A stretch of DNA of 57,178 nt from Rachicladosporium sp. CCFEE 5018. Taxonomy: Eukaryota > Ascomycota > Dothideomycetes > Cladosporiales > Cladosporiaceae. The DNA is taken from the NCBI GenBank assembly GCA_002077045.2, contig KZ111147.1:1209775-1266952 (forward strand), read 5' to 3'. The notes beneath the pieces were generated by a model. It was not told where the DNA came from. It saw only the letters and a program-made list of their open reading frames with translations, and made no database searches. Of the stretch, positions 31,460 to 42,310 are shown piece after piece (within the stretch, counting starts at the first letter, position 1; each line of letters begins with the position of its first letter). A program made the position numbers and the translations under genes.

Positions 31460-33273
31460 CTATTGCGTCTTCGCGATACCAATACCCTCGAGGCCACCTT
31501 CACTATTAGCCTTCGTGAACAGATTCTCCTTGACCTGCTGCCGCAACTCCGCAACGTCAGGAACACCCTTACTGCCCCTCCGCTTCTTGACCTCAATCAC
31601 GATCTCGTCGACCATCTCGTCGAACTCCTTGCCCGGATCGCTGGGCACACCCAGTGTTGCGCCTGCTAGGTGATCCATGCTCTCGACTCTTTGCATTCCT
31701 GGTCTGGTACTCCGAGCTTTCATCTTGGACTGAACCCACTTCTTGGCTGGTGATGCTGTGAAGGCTCCTGCTAGTGTGACGCCGATGATGGGGTAGAAGT
31801 AGACTGATGACCAGGCTCGAAGCGAAGAGGACATGGTTAGCAGGATGAAGGGAGTTGTCACGAAGGAGAAGGTGGCTTGGGTCAAGACCCAGGAAAAGAT
31901 GTCGTAGTAACGCTTGCGAGGCAGAGCTTGTGAACCATCTGGCGTCATGAAGAAAGGGCGCAGCAGACGGCGGGCGTCTAAGAACTTCTGTCAGTACTCC
32001 TGTCAATGTCAGGATCAGCGTTCGGGACTTACTCTTTGAAGTGTTCTGCACGAATGCTGCAAGTAGGAAGGATAGATAGTAGCCCGAGTAAAAGCCATGC
32101 CAAAACGCACTGGTGAAGAACGTGGCGAGAGTTGCTCTGAAACCTGGCTTCTTACCCTTCGGGGTCACTCGCAGGTACATATAGTTGCGCAGCCAGTTAT
32201 TCGTGTTGATGTTCCAGTTGCCTAGATAGGCATGGCTATTCTGCGCAAGCTCGACACCCAACGGTTTGATGTTGGTGAGCCGGTCCCAGCTCGCCTTCCC
32301 GGTCTTCGGGTCCACGCCCTTGTAGCCAATGCCAGCCATAATGCAAGCACCCTCGGTCATCGTCCATACTCCGTAGTACTTCATCCGCATGACGAGATTC
32401 ATCATGTAGATATAGAAGATGCGCGTGATGAGCTTGTAGCCCCAGAATTCATCGGCCAGCACGAAAGCTGGGTTGAAGTACTTGTCGAATTGCAGGAAGG
32501 CTAGAATCCACGCTACGCCAGTCGCGAGATTGATCATTGCCGGCGTCCCACTCCGAGGGATCCTTCGCTTCTTGCGAGTTGGTGGTGCCTTAGCTGGGTC
32601 GCTCCCGGCTGGCATGTCGAACATGCTCGTCTCCAGCCAGCGTTTGTAGTCCGCGAAGTCGAATGCCGGTCCAGCCATGAGGCTCGGGAAGAAGGCAACA
32701 TAGGCAGCAAAGTCAAGTGGTGAAGGCAACTCCTTCAGTGCACGGTCACGCTGATAGTCGGTCAACCCTGCCTGATCTTGCTTGCCATCCCATACGTTCC
32801 AACAGAAAGCTGTCAACTTCATGACCATGACCATCTGAGCTCCAGTAATGTCGACAGAAGATGGACTCGCGGCACGAGCTCGCTCGATGTGCGAGACGCT
32901 CATATGGCCCATGAGCACAACGAAGCCGATCCATGGCATGTACGGTCCCTCCACGTAGGCCGCGATGAGGTAAGCTGCTAAGGCATCGGTCACGAGAAGA
33001 GCCAGGCCGGCCCAGAGATCAAAGAGGCCAACGAGGTAAAAGACCGAGACGCCGATGATGAAGTAGTTCTTGAGCTTAGGGTTGTTATCGGGTAATCGCT
33101 TCAAAAGGGCCGCAAGAGGGTACGACAATAAGAAACTGAATATGAGCTTGAGCTCGTCTGTGGAGGACCCGAGGGCGTTCGCGCCATAGGCGAAGGCTGC
33201 GAATTCGTCAGTGGTGTATACGTAACGTTAAGAATATCGACTTATACTTACGGACATCGATGTAGGGAAGCAT
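31460..33273 (-). CDS. ALE1: Lysophospholipid acyltransferase Ale1 (copy B)
   Basis: Exons 33252-33273, 32033-33196 and 31460-31977; both introns 55 nt, same sizes as copy A; 567 aa. The catalytic block FWHGFYSGYY and the NWNINTNNWLRNY block are unchanged. Differences are mild (HIGRARA to HIERARA, ADKFWSYKLVTR to ADEFWGYKLITR, WTITEG to WTMTEG). Intron 2 differs strongly in sequence but keeps its length and splice signals. Confidence 0.93.
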
Positions 33274-33745
33274 GATGTGTCTCTGGCAGAATATCAGGTG
33301 CTCAAGAATGTCAGGCCGTTACAACTCCATCGCCAGCATACTCAAGAGGCTCGGTCGGTGTGAACGTCGATCGCAGGTCGGGCATCAAGAAGATGAAGAA
33401 GACGGTCGTGAATATCGATATGTCTTCTGCAGAACAACATGACTTGGCGAGCGCAATTTGATGTCATCCCGCATTGTTTGTCGGCACGTGGCAATGGGTT
33501 TCACGCGACGCGACTTGTGACGAAGTTGCGTTGGCCTTGCGATGACTTTCGGCACATGCATAATTTTGATGTCACATGAAAGCTGGGCGCCATAGATGCG
33601 AGTGTTGGTAATCAAGCGTGCGAAACCTTGCTAAGCCCGCTCCACATGGTCTGCTCGACCACAAATTGTATCACGCCCCAACGCCATCGCTGCCTATCCA
33701 AATCATCATAATTATCCAAGCCTAAGCAAGGGCACTCAAGCAGGC
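33274..33745. other. Intergenic region ALE1 / CENP-A (copy B)
   Basis: 472 bp, same length as in copy A. Nothing recognised. Confidence 0.4.
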
Positions 33746-34332
33746 TCAAAAGGCCCCTCCCCGTATTCGCCTAGCAAGTTGTATATCCTTCTGCATGATC
33801 GTGACGCGTTTCGCATGTAGCGCGCAGAGGTTCGTATCCTCAAACAGGTGCACGAGAAACGCTTCCGCTGCTTCTTGAAGAGCTTGTATTGCTTGCGACT
33901 GCCACATGTGGTGGCCGAATTGCATGGGCGCAACGTTGTAGGAGACTTCGCGGACCTATGCAAGTTGTTAGCCTTTGTGTTCGGCTCCCACGGTCCTCTT
34001 TCGAGCAGTGGCAAGGAGTTCATATACCAGTCGCGAGAAAGGAAGCTTCGCCATCAAGAGTTCCGTTGACTTCTGATACCGTCTGATCTCACGCAGCGCG
34101 ACTGTGCCCGGTTTGTATCGAGGCTTCTTGCGCGTGCCGGGACTTGCTGCTTGTATTGTTAGACCCGGTAAACAGATGCTCATCGCGCGTAACAAGCAGC
34201 TAGGGGATCCATACCTGGTGGTGCTCCTCGAGGCCGTGGTGCTTTCGTCAACCTCTTCCCTGATGTTGCTGGTCCTCCCCGTCGTGCGCCTGTGCTCTTG
34301 CCGCCTCTCGTGGCCATCGATGTTCGTGCCAT
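33746..34332 (-). CDS. CSE4: Centromeric histone H3 variant CENP-A / Cse4 (copy B)
   Basis: Exons 34215-34332, 34028-34146 and 33746-33955, with exon lengths identical to copy A (118, 119, 210 nt); 148 aa. I see no amino-acid change in the histone fold. The two changes I see are in the N-terminal tail (S15G and A19G, giving KSTGARRGGPA). Tail variation with a fixed fold is typical of CENP-A. Confidence 0.93.
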
Positions 34333-34890
34333 GCTGTGCTCCAAGCCCGATGCACTCGTCCTCCAGTCCCTGCCCTGCAGTGTTGGCGGCCAACGCGCTC
34401 TCCTCTTTGGTGAATTCCTGACTCAATGCGCTGCAATGTATCGCTCCAAGATAATGAGAATTATCGAGCGTGGGTCCAAGCGAGCGTATGTCGGACCAGT
34501 TCAGGATGCTACGGGTAGTGTGATGTGCTGACGAGATGCGCCAGAGTCGAAGGCCAGTATTCCTAATCCAACTTGTCGCGATCAGTCAGTCTCATATCTG
34601 GTTGTTTTGGTCCGGCTCTTGGAGAGCACATGCCGAGGAGGCGCCTCATTCGGTAAGCGCGCGTCTAAGCGGCGCGCTCCGTCACTTCATTCCCCGGATC
34701 GCACCTTATCGACGTCACTTAAGTCTCGACACCTGTCCGCGATCTGACATCCTTTGACAGCAAACCGCATCTGAATCATAGCAAGCTTTCCGGATCATAA
34801 TCTCTGGATCTACGTGTCTGTCAACTAGTGTCCCCAGGCCTGAGAGACTCACTTCTCCGAGGGGAGGAGAGTCACGACTGATCCGACACC
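34333..34890. promoter_or_regulatory. Bidirectional promoter region CENP-A / derlin (copy B)
   Basis: 558 bp, same length as in copy A and close to it in sequence. Confidence 0.45.
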
Positions 34891-35752
34891 ATGGCCGCAA
34901 TGATGGGTGGAGGCGGAGACGGCGCGCTGGGCCAATTACCACTGGAGCAATGGTTCTTCGAGATGCCAGTGTGCACGAGATGGTGGACGACAGCGACTGT
35001 ATTGACTGGAGTACTGGTTCAGTGCCACATCATAACACCGTTCCAGCTGTTCTACAGCTATCGCGCGGTCTTTCACAAAAGCCAGGTAAGCGCCACTGAG
35101 ATGATTGTGAGCATGAGGGTCGTCCACTGACTTATCATAGTACTGGCGACTGTTCACAACGTTCATCTACTTCGGCCCACTGTCGCTGAACCTGCTCTTC
35201 CACATCTTCTTCATACAACGCTATGCCCGTATGCTGGAGGAGTCCGCCGCTAGCGTCGCACACTTCAGCTGGCTACTCTTCTACGCCGCGACAACACTTC
35301 TAACAGTCGCGCCGCTCTTCAGTCAAGCGTTCTTGGGTACTACCCTGAGCTCGACACTGGTGTACATCTGGAGTCGGCGCAACCCAGACACGCGGCTGAG
35401 CTTCCTTGGCCTTCTCACATTCAAGGCGCCTTGGCTCCCCTGGGTACTTATTGCGTTCAACGTGGTGCTGCATGGCCATTGGCCGAAAGATGAGCTATGT
35501 GGCATAGCTGTGGGGCATGGTAAGGTATTGATTGTACGTACTACCACAGCGATTAAATGCTGACATTATTTAGTGTGGTACTTCTTCAATGACATATACC
35601 CCTCTACACACAACGGCTATCGACCGATGGATCCGCCCAGCTGGTGGCTGCGACTCTTTGAGCGAAGAGCGATACCACCTGCAGATACGGATGTACATGC
35701 AGCGGCATTGCACCGTGAGGTCGCTGTACCAGCTGGAGCTGACATACGGTAG
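34891..35752 (+). CDS. DER1: Derlin family ER-associated degradation protein (copy B)
   Basis: Exons 34891-35085, 35141-35519 and 35574-35752; introns 55 and 54 nt; 250 aa. Only two amino-acid differences from copy A were seen, both in the cytosolic C-terminus (PPNWW to PPSWW, VPAVADIR to VPAGADIR). The WR and GIAVGHVWYFF motifs are unchanged. Confidence 0.9.
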
Positions 35753-36346
35753 AAATAGACACCTGTGTGCAAATGTTTCCATCGCTGTCGGACCACAGTG
35801 AATTGATCGAGATCGTCCTTGGACACAATGACGATACCTCCTATCGATATTGTACTCTCTCTTTCGCTCATCCGCCAGAGCAGCTTGCTCGTACGGCCTA
35901 CTCACCTTTGTGCAGCAAGCTTCAGTCACTCGCAAGTATTGCGGCTCCTATAACTCGCTTAAAGGTATATAATCCCGTCCATGTCCGAGTAGGGTAGGCT
36001 ACCCTCTCTATACGGCGATCGAGATGTCGTCGACTGCGCAAGTCCTGGGAACGATAATAGTTTCACCTCATGCAATGGACTACCGCTTTGATGCGTTCAA
36101 CGATCGGCGCTAGCATTACTCCTACAGAGTCATCGGGCTTGCGACTACTGCTCGCAGTGCACCAGTCGCTGTTACTCTCGAGTAACTATAAGTCGAATTC
36201 CAACGTATATACACACAACGATACTACCACACCCTTCGACCGAGCCCTCTTCGAACCATCATCTCCATCATATTCTTTAGACAAACAAACTCACAGCTCA
36301 CTAAGACTCATAACATCAGCAATCACACACAGTCTCTCCATACATC
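35753..36346. other. Intergenic region derlin / small Cys protein (copy B)
   Basis: 594 bp. Contains the same GGGTAG-G-CTACCC palindrome as copy A, at about 35,992-36,004. Nothing else recognised. Confidence 0.4.
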
Positions 36347-36604
36347 ATGTGCAACATGATCGACCACCTGATGTCCGGTTGCCGTCGCCCTAAAGACTGG
36401 CCGTCCAACGGCAGGGACGGTCGCGACGATGGCGATGAAGAGACCTTCAATCGTTGCGCCATCAATCTTCCGCCGGAGTGCCAGCGTGGCGACCCGCGCT
36501 TTCGCCCTGCTCAGGACCGGAGGCGCGAGCTGAAGTGGTATGACTGGAACGATGGTCTCTGCCGCGACTGCTGGGAAGCAGAGCAGAAGGCTAGAGATAC
36601 ATAG
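36347..36604 (+). CDS. Small Cys-containing protein, truncated allele (copy B)
   Basis: 85 aa against 116 aa in copy A. A 24-nt segment bounded by the direct repeat GAGCAGAAG has been lost in frame, and the CAG codon four codons on is TAG here. The Cys-bearing N-terminal part is intact. Whether the short form is functional is unknown. Confidence 0.45.
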   Translation: MCNMIDHLMSGCRRPKDWPSNGRDGRDDGDEETFNRCAINLPPECQRGDPRFRPAQDRRRELKWYDWNDGLCRDCWEAEQKARDT

Positions 36605-37132
36605 GACAGGAACTGGGAGAACGGGGAGTCTGAGAGGGCTTGGCAGTGTCTTGAGAGCAGAAGCGCTGAAGGACGATGGGCTACTCAATGTGCAAGCTCG
36701 GACGGCTAGCATAGTATGAAACGTGCCCAGATACAGGTGATATATATAGCTAGGCTGCACAAGCCCCGGAGCATGGCTTCGTTAGGTGTTCATAGACTCT
36801 AAATCGGAAGAAACATGATTCTGCAATGGTGATTGTCCGCGGATGAAATGCCTTCCGTTGAATATTATGGCTCCATCTCAACTTGGAGGCTTGGGATCTC
36901 AGAAGCGATGTTTTGCTGTCGATGCAACATGTGAATGTCCATCCTCGCCTATGTTGAAACATGGAGTCGTCGGCTCAGTCAGAGATCCCGAGTTCTGCCG
37001 AGGTGATCGTGAACTGTAACAGGTCGACCTCACATTCATCTTGTTTCTCTACTCATTACAATTAACCATGATACTCATATGCTATCTGGCACCCGATCGT
37101 GCATCGTAGTGAGCAATCACTGAGTCAGGAAC
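36605..37132. other. Intergenic region small Cys protein / thioesterase (copy B)
   Basis: 528 bp. The first part is the former 3' coding end of the small protein as seen in copy A, with further small deletions. Nothing else recognised. Confidence 0.35.
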
Positions 37133-37777
37133 ATGACTTCTCCTTCGGGGCTCGTCACTTCGAAGGCTGCAACTGCAGACTCGATCGCGCCTTTCCAGCG
37201 AATTCCATGGACGGCAAAGTTGCTCGCGCAACCGGACCTGTTTGTACGACTTCCCAGCTCTCTGGTGCCGAAACAGACCAACGAGGATTCGTTGTTTGCT
37301 ACGACACTTCGGACACCCTTGACATTGCGAGATTTGGTATCAACGTACATACAGCCTCCGAGTGCAGAGGCCATAACCACCGAGGTGACGACCTTCTGCA
37401 CACTTGGTAATGGTATGGACGGCCATCCTGGACTTCTCCACGGCGGTATCATAGGTACTCTGATCGATGAAGCCATGGGCATTTTGCAAACTGCCAACTT
37501 CGAGCGAGAGTACGCTAGACGGCTGGCGCTCGGTGAGACGCCGTCGACAAACATGGCAAGTTTCACGGCGTACCTGAATGTGCAATATCTCAAGCCCGTA
37601 CAAACAAGTATGGCTGTGGTCATCGTTGCGAAGCACGTCAAGAGGGAAGGCCGTAAGGACTGGATCACTGCCGAAGTCAAGCAAGCGCAAAGCGACCAAG
37701 CGAGTCCGGAAGACTCGCTCATTATCTGCGCTACTGGTGAGGGAATGTTTATTGGGCCGAAGCCGAGCAAGCTCTGA
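37133..37777 (+). CDS. Hot-dog fold thioesterase (copy B)
   Basis: 214 aa. The HGG...DEA catalytic helix and beta-strands match copy A. Differences: H4P, PPTAQAIITEV to PPSAEAITTEV, LGIGMDG to LGNGMDG, RRRALGE to RRLALGE, NMGSF to NMASF, IGSKPSKL to IGPKPSKL. Expected to be functional. Confidence 0.85.
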   Translation: MTSPSGLVTSKAATADSIAPFQRIPWTAKLLAQPDLFVRLPSSLVPKQTNEDSLFATTLRTPLTLRDLVSTYIQPPSAEAITTEVTTFCTLGNGMDGHPGLLHGGIIGTLIDEAMGILQTANFEREYARRLALGETPSTNMASFTAYLNVQYLKPVQTSMAVVIVAKHVKREGRKDWITAEVKQAQSDQASPEDSLIICATGEGMFIGPKPSKL

Positions 37778-39158
37778 TCATCGATCCTACATTCAACCCG
37801 AGGCTCGATCTTGTTGGCTAGATGTGGCCTGCGTTTGGACTTCGCCTTTTATTGAGTCTTGGCTTGGTCAGACGACATGGAATACTGTCTCGGTTAACAC
37901 AAGCACTGAAGACAAGGATTTACGCTCTACCGGCTCTCGAGAACTCTTGACATAGGTTGCGGAGCCTTTTGATCCTCACAGACACTAGAAGAAGTATAAT
38001 GCTGGCATATACATTAACGCTACATACTAAAGGCTCATCAAACGCTATCCCGCGTGGCTGATCGACCCGGCATCTGACCTGTCCATGTGCAAGTTGAATG
38101 CCCCATCCGTACTGGACTTTCGGGAACCCTTCGGCTCGATCCTCCATACCTAGCGCCGATCTATTAGCCCGAGTGGTCCGCATCAAGCTTTTGCTCAAGC
38201 TCCGCTTAGGCGAACTTCACCCTCCGACTATGCCTTCCGGATGATCTAGCTGTCGATTTCGACGGCCCGTACTCGGTAGTACGACGTTGCTCGAGTGTAT
38301 AGTTTTGCTCTCCATGACTGTCAATCCATGTTGTTACTCTCGAGGTCACTGTGGCTAATCGGGCTGGCTGCCTGGGGACCACTGTCTCTTTCAGAATGGG
38401 TCTTGGCCATTGCTCAGGTCTCGATGTGACGTGCCCGCGGCGATGGCGGGAGAGACCTGAGGATGCGAACATCTTGGCTCGTTGAGTTGATTGGCTTCAG
38501 GATGACGAGAGGATTTCGAGATTGATGAGGATCGATGATAAAGGTGACGCTTGATAAATGATCAGGACTCTTAAGGAAGCAGAAGAAGCTGTTTCACAGC
38601 TGGGCGTTGAACCGAAGAAATACGGCAAATGTGACTTCGACACTGGGTTCACTGCGCGTTGCTGGCATTCACCCTCGGCAGACTACGTATTCTGGAGCTG
38701 CATCATCCGCTATGCGGCGGTCAACCCAAATCTAAACCACGACGATATTGCCAACAGTCGCGCCCATGGACCAGCTCCGTGACCCATTGCACAGCAGATG
38801 GGTCCGTTTTGTATGTTCAACCCTCGGCTCAGCTATAAAACCGAGTCCCTCATACGACGAAGCCTTGGAATCTGGAACCGGCAACACGGGCGAGGACGTT
38901 CGTGCTGATCATTGATCCGTATTCTGCGGTCTTCACGTCTAGGCCTACGCCACTATGGACTAGTGCCGGAAAAGCTGTCACTTTCATGCTTTTCCCGTTA
39001 TCATTGCATGCGCTAGACGCATGTCTTGACTCAGCCGCATGCATGGAGGGTGTGGGGTGGCGATGTCTTGGCAGTAAAGCTGGTACATGAGGCGCCCTCC
39101 AGCTAATGACAAAGATCTTAGGCATAAATGAAGCTTTGCCAAGAATTTATATTACCAC
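37778..39158. other. Long intergenic region thioesterase / regulatory protein (copy B)
   Basis: 1,381 bp. The last allelic difference from copy A is at 39,123. An ORF at 38,558-38,782 is only partly in frame with its copy A counterpart and is not called. Confidence 0.4.
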
Positions 39159-39789
39159 ATGTCGGAGTACGACTCCGTCTCCGTGGTCACCGCACAGGTG
39201 CAGCGTCAGCAGTCGGCCGACGCAGCGCACCCCACACCTAGCCTACTCCACCAGCCATTGCTGCCGCTCAGCAGCGATCATGCAGACCAGGGACTTGGAG
39301 GCTGCAGACAGGCGAAGGCCAGGCGTCGATCATTGCAGGCTCAGAGGTGGGCAGCCCGAGAAGACTCAGCGACATTGATCTCTACGACTGCTACTCTAGT
39401 GACGAGAGGTCGCAAAGTTCACTTCGAAGATGACGAATCAGTCGTTGAATTGCCGCGCCAGATCGATGTCACTAGAATACAGGACATGCAGCTGCTCGGC
39501 AGGTTCCTGCAGATCTATCTTCCATCTGCCAGAGATGGCTCCATTGACCAACTAACTTACACTCACTACCTCTCTGATCTGGTGGACAGTACGCCACTAC
39601 TGAAGATGTCCTGTCACGCGCTCTGCTTCGCTTTTCTGGGGACCATATATAATGACGAAAGGCTGAAGTTGCGTGGCCTGAAGTCGTATGCATGGGCTAT
39701 ATGGTTCATGCGGACATGCGTGTTCCCTGACACCACCTCAAAGAGCCTGCAAAAGGACACAATTCTATCATCTTTGATCCTGCTGGCGC
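39124..39789. repeat. 666-bp contig-end overlap, left side
   Basis: Matches 39,890-40,555 base for base as far as I can compare. It ends exactly at the gap. Confidence 0.95.
39159..39789 (+). CDS. Fungal regulatory protein, 5' fragment cut by gap (copy B)
   Basis: First 210 codons, ending at ...TILSSLILLA before the gap. Identical in translation to the complete gene at 39,925. The truncation is an assembly effect. Confidence 0.9.
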
Positions 39790-39889
39790 NNNNNNNNNNN
39801 NNNNNNNNNNNNNNNNNNNNNNNNNNNNNNNNNNNNNNNNNNNNNNNNNNNNNNNNNNNNNNNNNNNNNNNNNNNNNNNNNNNNNNNNN
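39790..39889. other. Assembly gap, 100 N (true gap is negative)
   Basis: Flanked by the same 666 bp on both sides, so the two contigs overlap and the Ns represent no missing sequence. Confidence 0.97.
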
Positions 39890-40555
39890 ATAAATGAAGC
39901 TTTGCCAAGAATTTATATTACCACATGTCGGAGTACGACTCCGTCTCCGTGGTCACCGCACAGGTGCAGCGTCAGCAGTCGGCCGACGCAGCGCACCCCA
40001 CACCTAGCCTACTCCACCAGCCATTGCTGCCGCTCAGCAGCGATCATGCAGACCAGGGACTTGGAGGCTGCAGACAGGCGAAGGCCAGGCGTCGATCATT
40101 GCAGGCTCAGAGGTGGGCAGCCCGAGAAGACTCAGCGACATTGATCTCTACGACTGCTACTCTAGTGACGAGAGGTCGCAAAGTTCACTTCGAAGATGAC
40201 GAATCAGTCGTTGAATTGCCGCGCCAGATCGATGTCACTAGAATACAGGACATGCAGCTGCTCGGCAGGTTCCTGCAGATCTATCTTCCATCTGCCAGAG
40301 ATGGCTCCATTGACCAACTAACTTACACTCACTACCTCTCTGATCTGGTGGACAGTACGCCACTACTGAAGATGTCCTGTCACGCGCTCTGCTTCGCTTT
40401 TCTGGGGACCATATATAATGACGAAAGGCTGAAGTTGCGTGGCCTGAAGTCGTATGCATGGGCTATATGGTTCATGCGGACATGCGTGTTCCCTGACACC
40501 ACCTCAAAGAGCCTGCAAAAGGACACAATTCTATCATCTTTGATCCTGCTGGCGC
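39890..40555. repeat. 666-bp contig-end overlap, right side
   Basis: Second copy of 39,124-39,789. Its first base is the first position after the last difference between copies A and B. Confidence 0.95.
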
Positions 40556-41508
40556 ATTGTGAAGTCCATGAGTGCATTGCAGTACCTGGGAAGATCAGCT
40601 CTGGTGATGCTTTCCTCGCTCATCTCAACGGTGCTCAAGCCTTCTTCGAAGTCAACCGAGACGAGATCTTACAATCGGCATTTGGCAGAGCTCTGTGCGC
40701 GTCCTTAAGATCTAATGCATACCTCATCGGGCTCATCCAGCGGAAACCTGTGCGATATAACTTCGGCGCACCGACGGCAATCAGTTCACGTCCGCAGGAT
40801 CAGGCGTGGCTGGAGCTCAACACTGTTTCTCTCGAAATTCCCGCCCTTCTGCGATTTCGAGATCAAATACTCGGTAAGTCAGCACACGATGCTTGTTCGC
40901 CACAGCTGAAGCAGCTTGCACGACGCATCATTGATGCGCGAGATCGCCTCATAGACGTATTCGCCAAGCATTACGGTGCGGAACGAGGAATCCGTACTGG
41001 CCACATCGCTGAAGCCACGACATTCGCACGCTTTTGGGACGATCGAAGTACTGCATTTGACCGCATCTACATATTCGAGTCCTATCAGCCCTGGACGCAC
41101 TACGTGGGATACTGGAGCACGCTGTGGGAGATGAACGTGATGCTACTGGAGATCGGCGACGTCACCGTAGCCTCTTTCTATTCAGACCTCACCTTGACTG
41201 AGGTTCTGAGGCATGATGCACTCCTGAAGGAGGCACACTTGTGCGCCACCAACGTGTGTAGAGCCTTCCCCGCAAGCTGCGAGCCGGATCACATCGTATT
41301 CTCGCCGCTGCGCTCACTCGGAGGAAACAGGATGCGCGATTTCTTTCAAATGTACGAGTACCTTGAGGAACTCCGCTGGGTCGACGACTTAAGCTCGATG
41401 GTCGCCTCGGCAAGTACCTCGTGGGATGTGCATTGCAAATTCGGACACCTTAGTAAGCCTCCTGTGGCTCGTATCGCTGGATCACTTGAAGCATGGGAGC
41501 GTGACTGA
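39925..41508 (+). CDS. Fungal-specific transcription-factor-type regulatory protein, complete
   Basis: 527 aa, intronless. Residues about 100-520 resemble the helical C-terminal regulatory domain (Fungal_trans_2 type) of Zn2Cys6 factors. Visible pieces are HALCFAFLGTIYNDERLKLRGLKSYAWAI, then AHLNGAQAFFEV, FGRALCASLRS and IGLIQRKP, and a late WSTLWEMNVMLLEI helix. No C-x2-C-x6-C zinc cluster is present in this frame or in the upstream 1.4 kb I examined. The protein either lacks the DNA-binding cluster or has an upstream exon I cannot see. The N-terminus is Gln/His/Ser-rich with a basic patch (RQAKARRRSLQAQRW). Target genes unknown. Confidence 0.7.
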   Translation: MSEYDSVSVVTAQVQRQQSADAAHPTPSLLHQPLLPLSSDHADQGLGGCRQAKARRRSLQAQRWAAREDSATLISTTATLVTRGRKVHFEDDESVVELPRQIDVTRIQDMQLLGRFLQIYLPSARDGSIDQLTYTHYLSDLVDSTPLLKMSCHALCFAFLGTIYNDERLKLRGLKSYAWAIWFMRTCVFPDTTSKSLQKDTILSSLILLAHCEVHECIAVPGKISSGDAFLAHLNGAQAFFEVNRDEILQSAFGRALCASLRSNAYLIGLIQRKPVRYNFGAPTAISSRPQDQAWLELNTVSLEIPALLRFRDQILGKSAHDACSPQLKQLARRIIDARDRLIDVFAKHYGAERGIRTGHIAEATTFARFWDDRSTAFDRIYIFESYQPWTHYVGYWSTLWEMNVMLLEIGDVTVASFYSDLTLTEVLRHDALLKEAHLCATNVCRAFPASCEPDHIVFSPLRSLGGNRMRDFFQMYEYLEELRWVDDLSSMVASASTSWDVHCKFGHLSKPPVARIAGSLEAWERD

Positions 41509-42310
41509 GTGCACGAGTAGCATCAGCTGCTATCGAAGTCGGCGCTGAGTAACCAAGCAGCGTCACTGGCAGGATTCCATCAAAACTGCCAGCATCGCAT
41601 CAGAATTAGCATTGCGACGAAGCCGCGAAGCAGTCCCGGCCTCTGGTGCAGTAGCAAGATGTCATGCAGTTGCCTTCTTTGACAGAACCACGGAGCGAAG
41701 CAGACGAAGTCGCGCAAACCCTTCGATCTCAAGATAAATGCAACGGAGCCTCTCCGCGGTCTCCCACCACACGTCTCAGTCTGCGCAGCCGTGACTATTG
41801 TAGCGCAGGAGGTTCAGAGCAAGCCGCGGAGAGCGAGACTTGGTGCCATTGCGTGAAGGGTAGATTTCGAGCAGGTCTCTCGTAGGAGACATTAAAATGA
41901 AATGCGAGAACGCAGCTTGAGTGCCACGAGTGCAAGAGAGGTACACTGAATCGTCGAGAAGAACAGTGGGTGTCGTCGCAACTCGCGAGAGATACATGCG
42001 AAGCAGTGCTCTCGAGGGAAGCGCTGGAACTATTACAAGAAACGCAGCTGAGATGGTGTTTGTACAGGAAAGGTATATGGAAGCACCGAGAGTAGTAAGT
42101 AAGCAAGTATACTAAGCTACCTTTCGCCGTCCGTCCGTCAAGTCGGTCAGCTACTAGACTAGCCTTTCACAAGCTATCGTGTCGTATCGTCGTTATCACA
42201 AACTCCGCCATCACATGCCATCGCAATCCAAAAGTTTCTCCTCACTCAGCCACCCTCTCTCACCCCTCGCACCTTCTCTCCTCGCACTCTCTCCCCTCAC
42301 CCTTCGCACC
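41509..42310. other. Intergenic region with a degenerate repeat
   Basis: 802 bp between convergent genes. Nothing gene-like is certain. A small degenerate repeat lies at 41,925-42,110 and a pyrimidine-rich stretch at 42,230-42,310 borders the next gene's 3' end. Confidence 0.4.
41925..42110 (+). repeat. Degenerate repeat, three units (period about 50-80 bp)
   Basis: Three related segments near 41,932, 41,984 and 42,065 (GAGAGGTACACTGAA, GAGAGATACATGCGA, GAAAGGTATATGGAA). In one plus-strand frame they read QERYTESS, RERYMRSS, QERYMEAP. Spacing is unequal, about 51 then about 81 bp. Confidence 0.5.

Larger units (their letters stand above)
19984..39595. repeat. Copy B of the ~19.5-kb duplicated block
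   Basis: Second version of the block, starting inside EPL1 exon 1 exactly 100 bp before the first difference from copy A. It carries the same 13 genes. The contig continues with unique sequence to 39,789. Confidence 0.95.

Noticed and set aside
305..39595. A segmental duplication mutated by RIP
   Set aside because: The clearest lesions are not RIP-like as a set: LDAH has a C-to-A transversion, the small gene has a deletion, and genes remain intact in both copies. Contig-edge evidence favours alleles or homeologs.
305..39595. Transposition or a mobile element as the cause of the duplication
   Set aside because: No transposase, terminal repeats or target-site duplication was seen at the edges, and the edges coincide with contig ends.
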